Below, piece by piece: positions 6,056 through 7,518 of a DNA stretch of 7,518 nucleotides. A program made the translations under genes and the position numbers. The notes under the pieces were generated by a model. That model saw only the letters and a list, made by a program, of their open reading frames with translations. It ran no database searches and was not told where the DNA came from. Position 1 is the stretch's first letter, and each line of letters starts with the position of its first letter. Location of the stretch: contig CADCQU010000245.1 in NCBI GenBank assembly GCA_902803635.1, positions 1 through 7,518 of the forward strand, given 5' to 3'. The DNA is from an uncultured Lachnospiraceae bacterium. Lineage in GTDB: Bacteria; Bacillota; Clostridia; Lachnospirales; Lachnospiraceae.

Positions 6056-7198
6056 TCAGACCTCCACGGGACGGACGACCTTGACAGGCTTTTGCACCTC
6101 GGCCTCGGCCTTCTTCTCGGAGATGTTGCGAATCGTCTCGGGAGCCTTCTCGATCTTGTGGAAGATCATGCAGTTCGGCTTGTCGAGCTCCTGCGGCCTG
6201 CCCTTCATCATCAACGTCTTCCTCTCATAGTCAATCTTGAAGGTAGTGATGGTATTGGAGCCGTTGTTGACGACCGCGAGATGCTGCTGATCCGGGAAGA
6301 TGGCGATGTCCTTGGGATAGTCGCCGGAAATCGGAAGCGCGAAAACCTTGGTCAGAAGGCCGGTCTCCTGATCGATCACGAAGCAGCCGACCGAATCGTC
6401 CCCCGCCGTCGAGCAGAAGACGTATTTGCCATCATAGGAGAGGCGGAGCGAGGAGGCCGCATCGTGCGGGTCACGCGCGTTCGAGAGCGTGGAAACCTCC
6501 TGAATCTGCTCGAACATGGGCTTGTCCTTCCACAGGTAATAGTGGTACACGCGGATCGTGTTCGTAATCTGGCAGAGGACATAGGCAAAATTGCCGTCCT
6601 TCGAGAAGTGGATACTCCTCGGGGCAACCTCACGGCCCATGCGCAGAATGTCCACCGGGGCCAGCTTCTCGGAAACCGGGTTGATCTTGTAGATAACAAT
6701 CTGGTCGAGGGCCTCGTCAACCGCGCAGAGGAACTTGTCATCCGGGGTGATACGGACGCAGCAGACATGCGGACGGAAGCAGCGCTCGTTGATCGCGCCC
6801 TGCCCGCGGTGGAAAACGCCGTCGAGAAGCCTGCCAAGCTGCCCCTCACGGTGCGTGTGGACTACGGTTACCTTGCCATCATGGTAGCCGGCCACGAAGA
6901 GGTATTTGCCGTTGATCGATGTCGACAAATGGCAGCCGCGCATTCCGTCGATATCGATTGCATTGATGGCGGTCAGATCGCCGTCCTCCTCGATGCGGAA
7001 GGCTTCCACGCCCTCGTCCGCGATCGTGTAGAGGAACCTTCCGTTGCGGGAGGTGGTAAGATATGAGGAATTGTTAACCGGCACGACCCTGCGGAGGAAG
7101 AGCAGGCCTTCCTCCACATCCACGTCGTAGATGTGGATACCTTTGCTGGTCCCGTGGGTGTAGGTGCCAACATACGCTACATAATGTTCATTGGCCAT
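6056..7198 (-). CDS. Lactonase-family beta-propeller protein (6-phosphogluconolactonase-like)
   Basis: Seen: 380 residues from ATG 7198-7196, chosen because AAGGAG sits 6 bases upstream; the in-frame ATG at 7213 would overlap this site. The opening YVAYVGTYTHGTSKGIHIYD is typical of the YbhE/Pgl lactonase family (Pfam Lactonase). Repeating blade strands follow: NGKYLFVAGYHDGKVTV (96-112), DDKFLCAVDEALDQIVIY (153-170), PRSIHFSKDGNFAYV (193-207), DGKYVFCSTAGDDSVGCF and an IAIFPDQQHLAVVNNGSNT blade. There is no signal peptide, so it is cytosolic. Known: some members hydrolyse 6-phosphogluconolactone in the pentose phosphate route; many have untested substrates. Odd: a charged tail of about 30 residues, rich in Lys, Glu and Val, follows the propeller. 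It stands alone on its strand, ends against aroC at the shared hairpin, and has a long leader. No pentose-phosphate gene is nearby to confirm the substrate. Confidence 0.85.
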   Translation of the reverse strand: MANEHYVAYVGTYTHGTSKGIHIYDVDVEEGLLFLRRVVPVNNSSYLTTSRNGRFLYTIADEGVEAFRIEEDGDLTAINAIDIDGMRGCHLSTSINGKYLFVAGYHDGKVTVVHTHREGQLGRLLDGVFHRGQGAINERCFRPHVCCVRITPDDKFLCAVDEALDQIVIYKINPVSEKLAPVDILRMGREVAPRSIHFSKDGNFAYVLCQITNTIRVYHYYLWKDKPMFEQIQEVSTLSNARDPHDAASSLRLSYDGKYVFCSTAGDDSVGCFVIDQETGLLTKVFALPISGDYPKDIAIFPDQQHLAVVNNGSNTITTFKIDYERKTLMMKGRPQELDKPNCMIFHKIEKAPETIRNISEKKAEAEVQKPVKVVRPVEV

Positions 7199-7337
7199 GG
7201 CTCTCTCCTTCAAACAAGCCGCGGACAGGCCGCGCGGGTCTATCTGTTTCTATCTCAACAAGCAACTGTCCTTCCTGTATGCCTTCCTTGCTGTCCCATT
7301 CCTGCCGCCAACATACATGAATTACAATACTACCTTT
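7199..7337 (-). other. Long untranslated leader of the lactonase gene
   Basis: About 130 bases separate the nearer -10 box (7338-7343) from the lactonase start. It holds a 5-bp GC hairpin, CGCGG-CCTGT-CCGCG (about 7221-7235), shortly before the ribosome site, and a short open frame with no ribosome site that I do not call a gene. I recognise no known riboswitch. Confidence 0.35.
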
Positions 7338-7407
7338 ATTATACAGCAAACTCTCCCAAATTTCCACATTTTTTGTGCATTATAGCAAAAAAAGATTTTT
7401 GAGTCAG
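7338..7407 (-). promoter_or_regulatory. Two candidate promoters for the lactonase gene
   Basis: Two perfect TATAAT boxes face the gene. The distal one (7384-7379) has CTGACT (7407-7402, 4 of 6 consensus) at 17 bases. The proximal one (7343-7338) has no good -35. The region is strongly A/T-rich compared with its surroundings, as expected for a promoter. Confidence 0.6.
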
Positions 7408-7427
7408 GGTTACAGTTCAGGTGACCC
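7407..7427. repeat. Hairpin containing the shared 12-mer GTTACAGTTCAG
   Basis: GGGTTAC (7408-7414) and GTGACCC (7422-7428 within a base) pair over 7 bp with one G-U wobble around AGTTCAG. The embedded GTTACAGTTCAG (7409-7420) is identical to the left arm of the palindrome at 4634-4645. It lies just upstream of the distal lactonase promoter. Confidence 0.4.
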
Positions 7428-7429
7428 GT

Positions 7430-7518
7430 CGTTTCTGTCATTCTGAGGAGCGCGTCCTTCGGACATCCCAGAATCGAATCGCCTACGGCGATGAGGGATG
7501 ATGAAAAGCGACGAAGAA
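7430..7518. repeat. Probable dispersed intergenic repeat element, cut by the window edge
   Basis: TGTCATTCTGAGGAGCG near the left and GCGACGAAGAA at the very end resemble the widespread CATTCTGAG...CGAAGAATC type of short non-coding repeat found in many bacterial genomes. Inside are small hairpins: GTCC-TTC-GGAC (about 7456-7466) and ATCGCC-TAC-GGCGAT (about 7479-7493). The outer sequences CGTCGTTTC (about 7428) and GAAAAGCGACG (about 7503) are imperfect inverted copies, as in a MITE-like or folded element. No coding sequence is seen. There is no second copy in this window, so the repeat status is inferred from resemblance. Confidence 0.5.

Noticed and set aside
5873..7066. Long plus-strand open frame opposite the lactonase gene
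   Set aside because: It overlaps the end of aroC and the shared hairpin and has no family features; the opposite strand encodes a clear beta-propeller.
7230..7312. Short leader open frame of about 22 codons before the lactonase gene
   Set aside because: There is no ribosome site before its ATG and no feature of a leader peptide such as repeated regulatory codons.
1..7518. CRISPR array, phage, toxin-antitoxin or defence island
   Set aside because: No regularly spaced repeats, integrase, transposase or defence-type proteins are seen; all recognised genes are housekeeping or metabolic except the rhomboid-like protein.

Overview
The window looks like chromosomal housekeeping DNA from a Gram-positive anaerobe of the Firmicutes, most likely Clostridia close to Lachnospiraceae. 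The reasons are strong AGGAGG-type ribosome sites, TTTACA/TTGACG-17-TATAAT sigma-A promoters, a tRNA without an encoded CCA end, and the style of the LysA, pyruvate kinase and lactonase proteins. Codon use is GC-rich. The taxonomic call is inference. There are no mobile-element genes, CRISPR array or phage genes.

Layout. Minus strand, read from right to left: a multi-TM rhomboid-like pseudoprotease with a C-terminal zinc-binding tail (3651-4598), pyruvate kinase pyk (2081-3535), a divergent diaminopimelate decarboxylase lysA (680-1951), a tRNA-Leu(CAA) (505-587) and the 5' part of a NUDIX hydrolase that runs off the window (1-402). Plus strand: chorismate synthase aroC (4777-5913), divergent from the rhomboid-like gene. 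Minus strand again: a seven-bladed lactonase/6-phosphogluconolactonase-like protein (6056-7198), convergent with aroC across a strong shared hairpin. The last ~90 bases look like a dispersed intergenic repeat.

How the genes relate. They are mostly separate transcription units, not one pathway operon. Good individual promoters can be read before lysA, tRNA-Leu, rhomboid-like, aroC and the lactonase. The metabolic genes cover lower glycolysis (pyk), a possible sugar lactonase, aromatic amino-acid synthesis (aroC) and lysine/peptidoglycan precursor metabolism (lysA).

The most unusual signal is not a gene. The hexamer CAAATG (or its complement CATTTG) occurs 21 times by my count, all inside coding regions, in several reading frames and on both strands. 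It forces otherwise avoided codons; for example, the only two TTG codons in lysA are both inside it. Other points worth checking are a perfect 12-bp palindrome at the start of the rhomboid-like transcript, inverted repeats before pyk and lysA, an internal 21-codon duplication in aroC and the missing protease motifs in the rhomboid-like protein. I did not find convincing evidence of a new multi-gene system.
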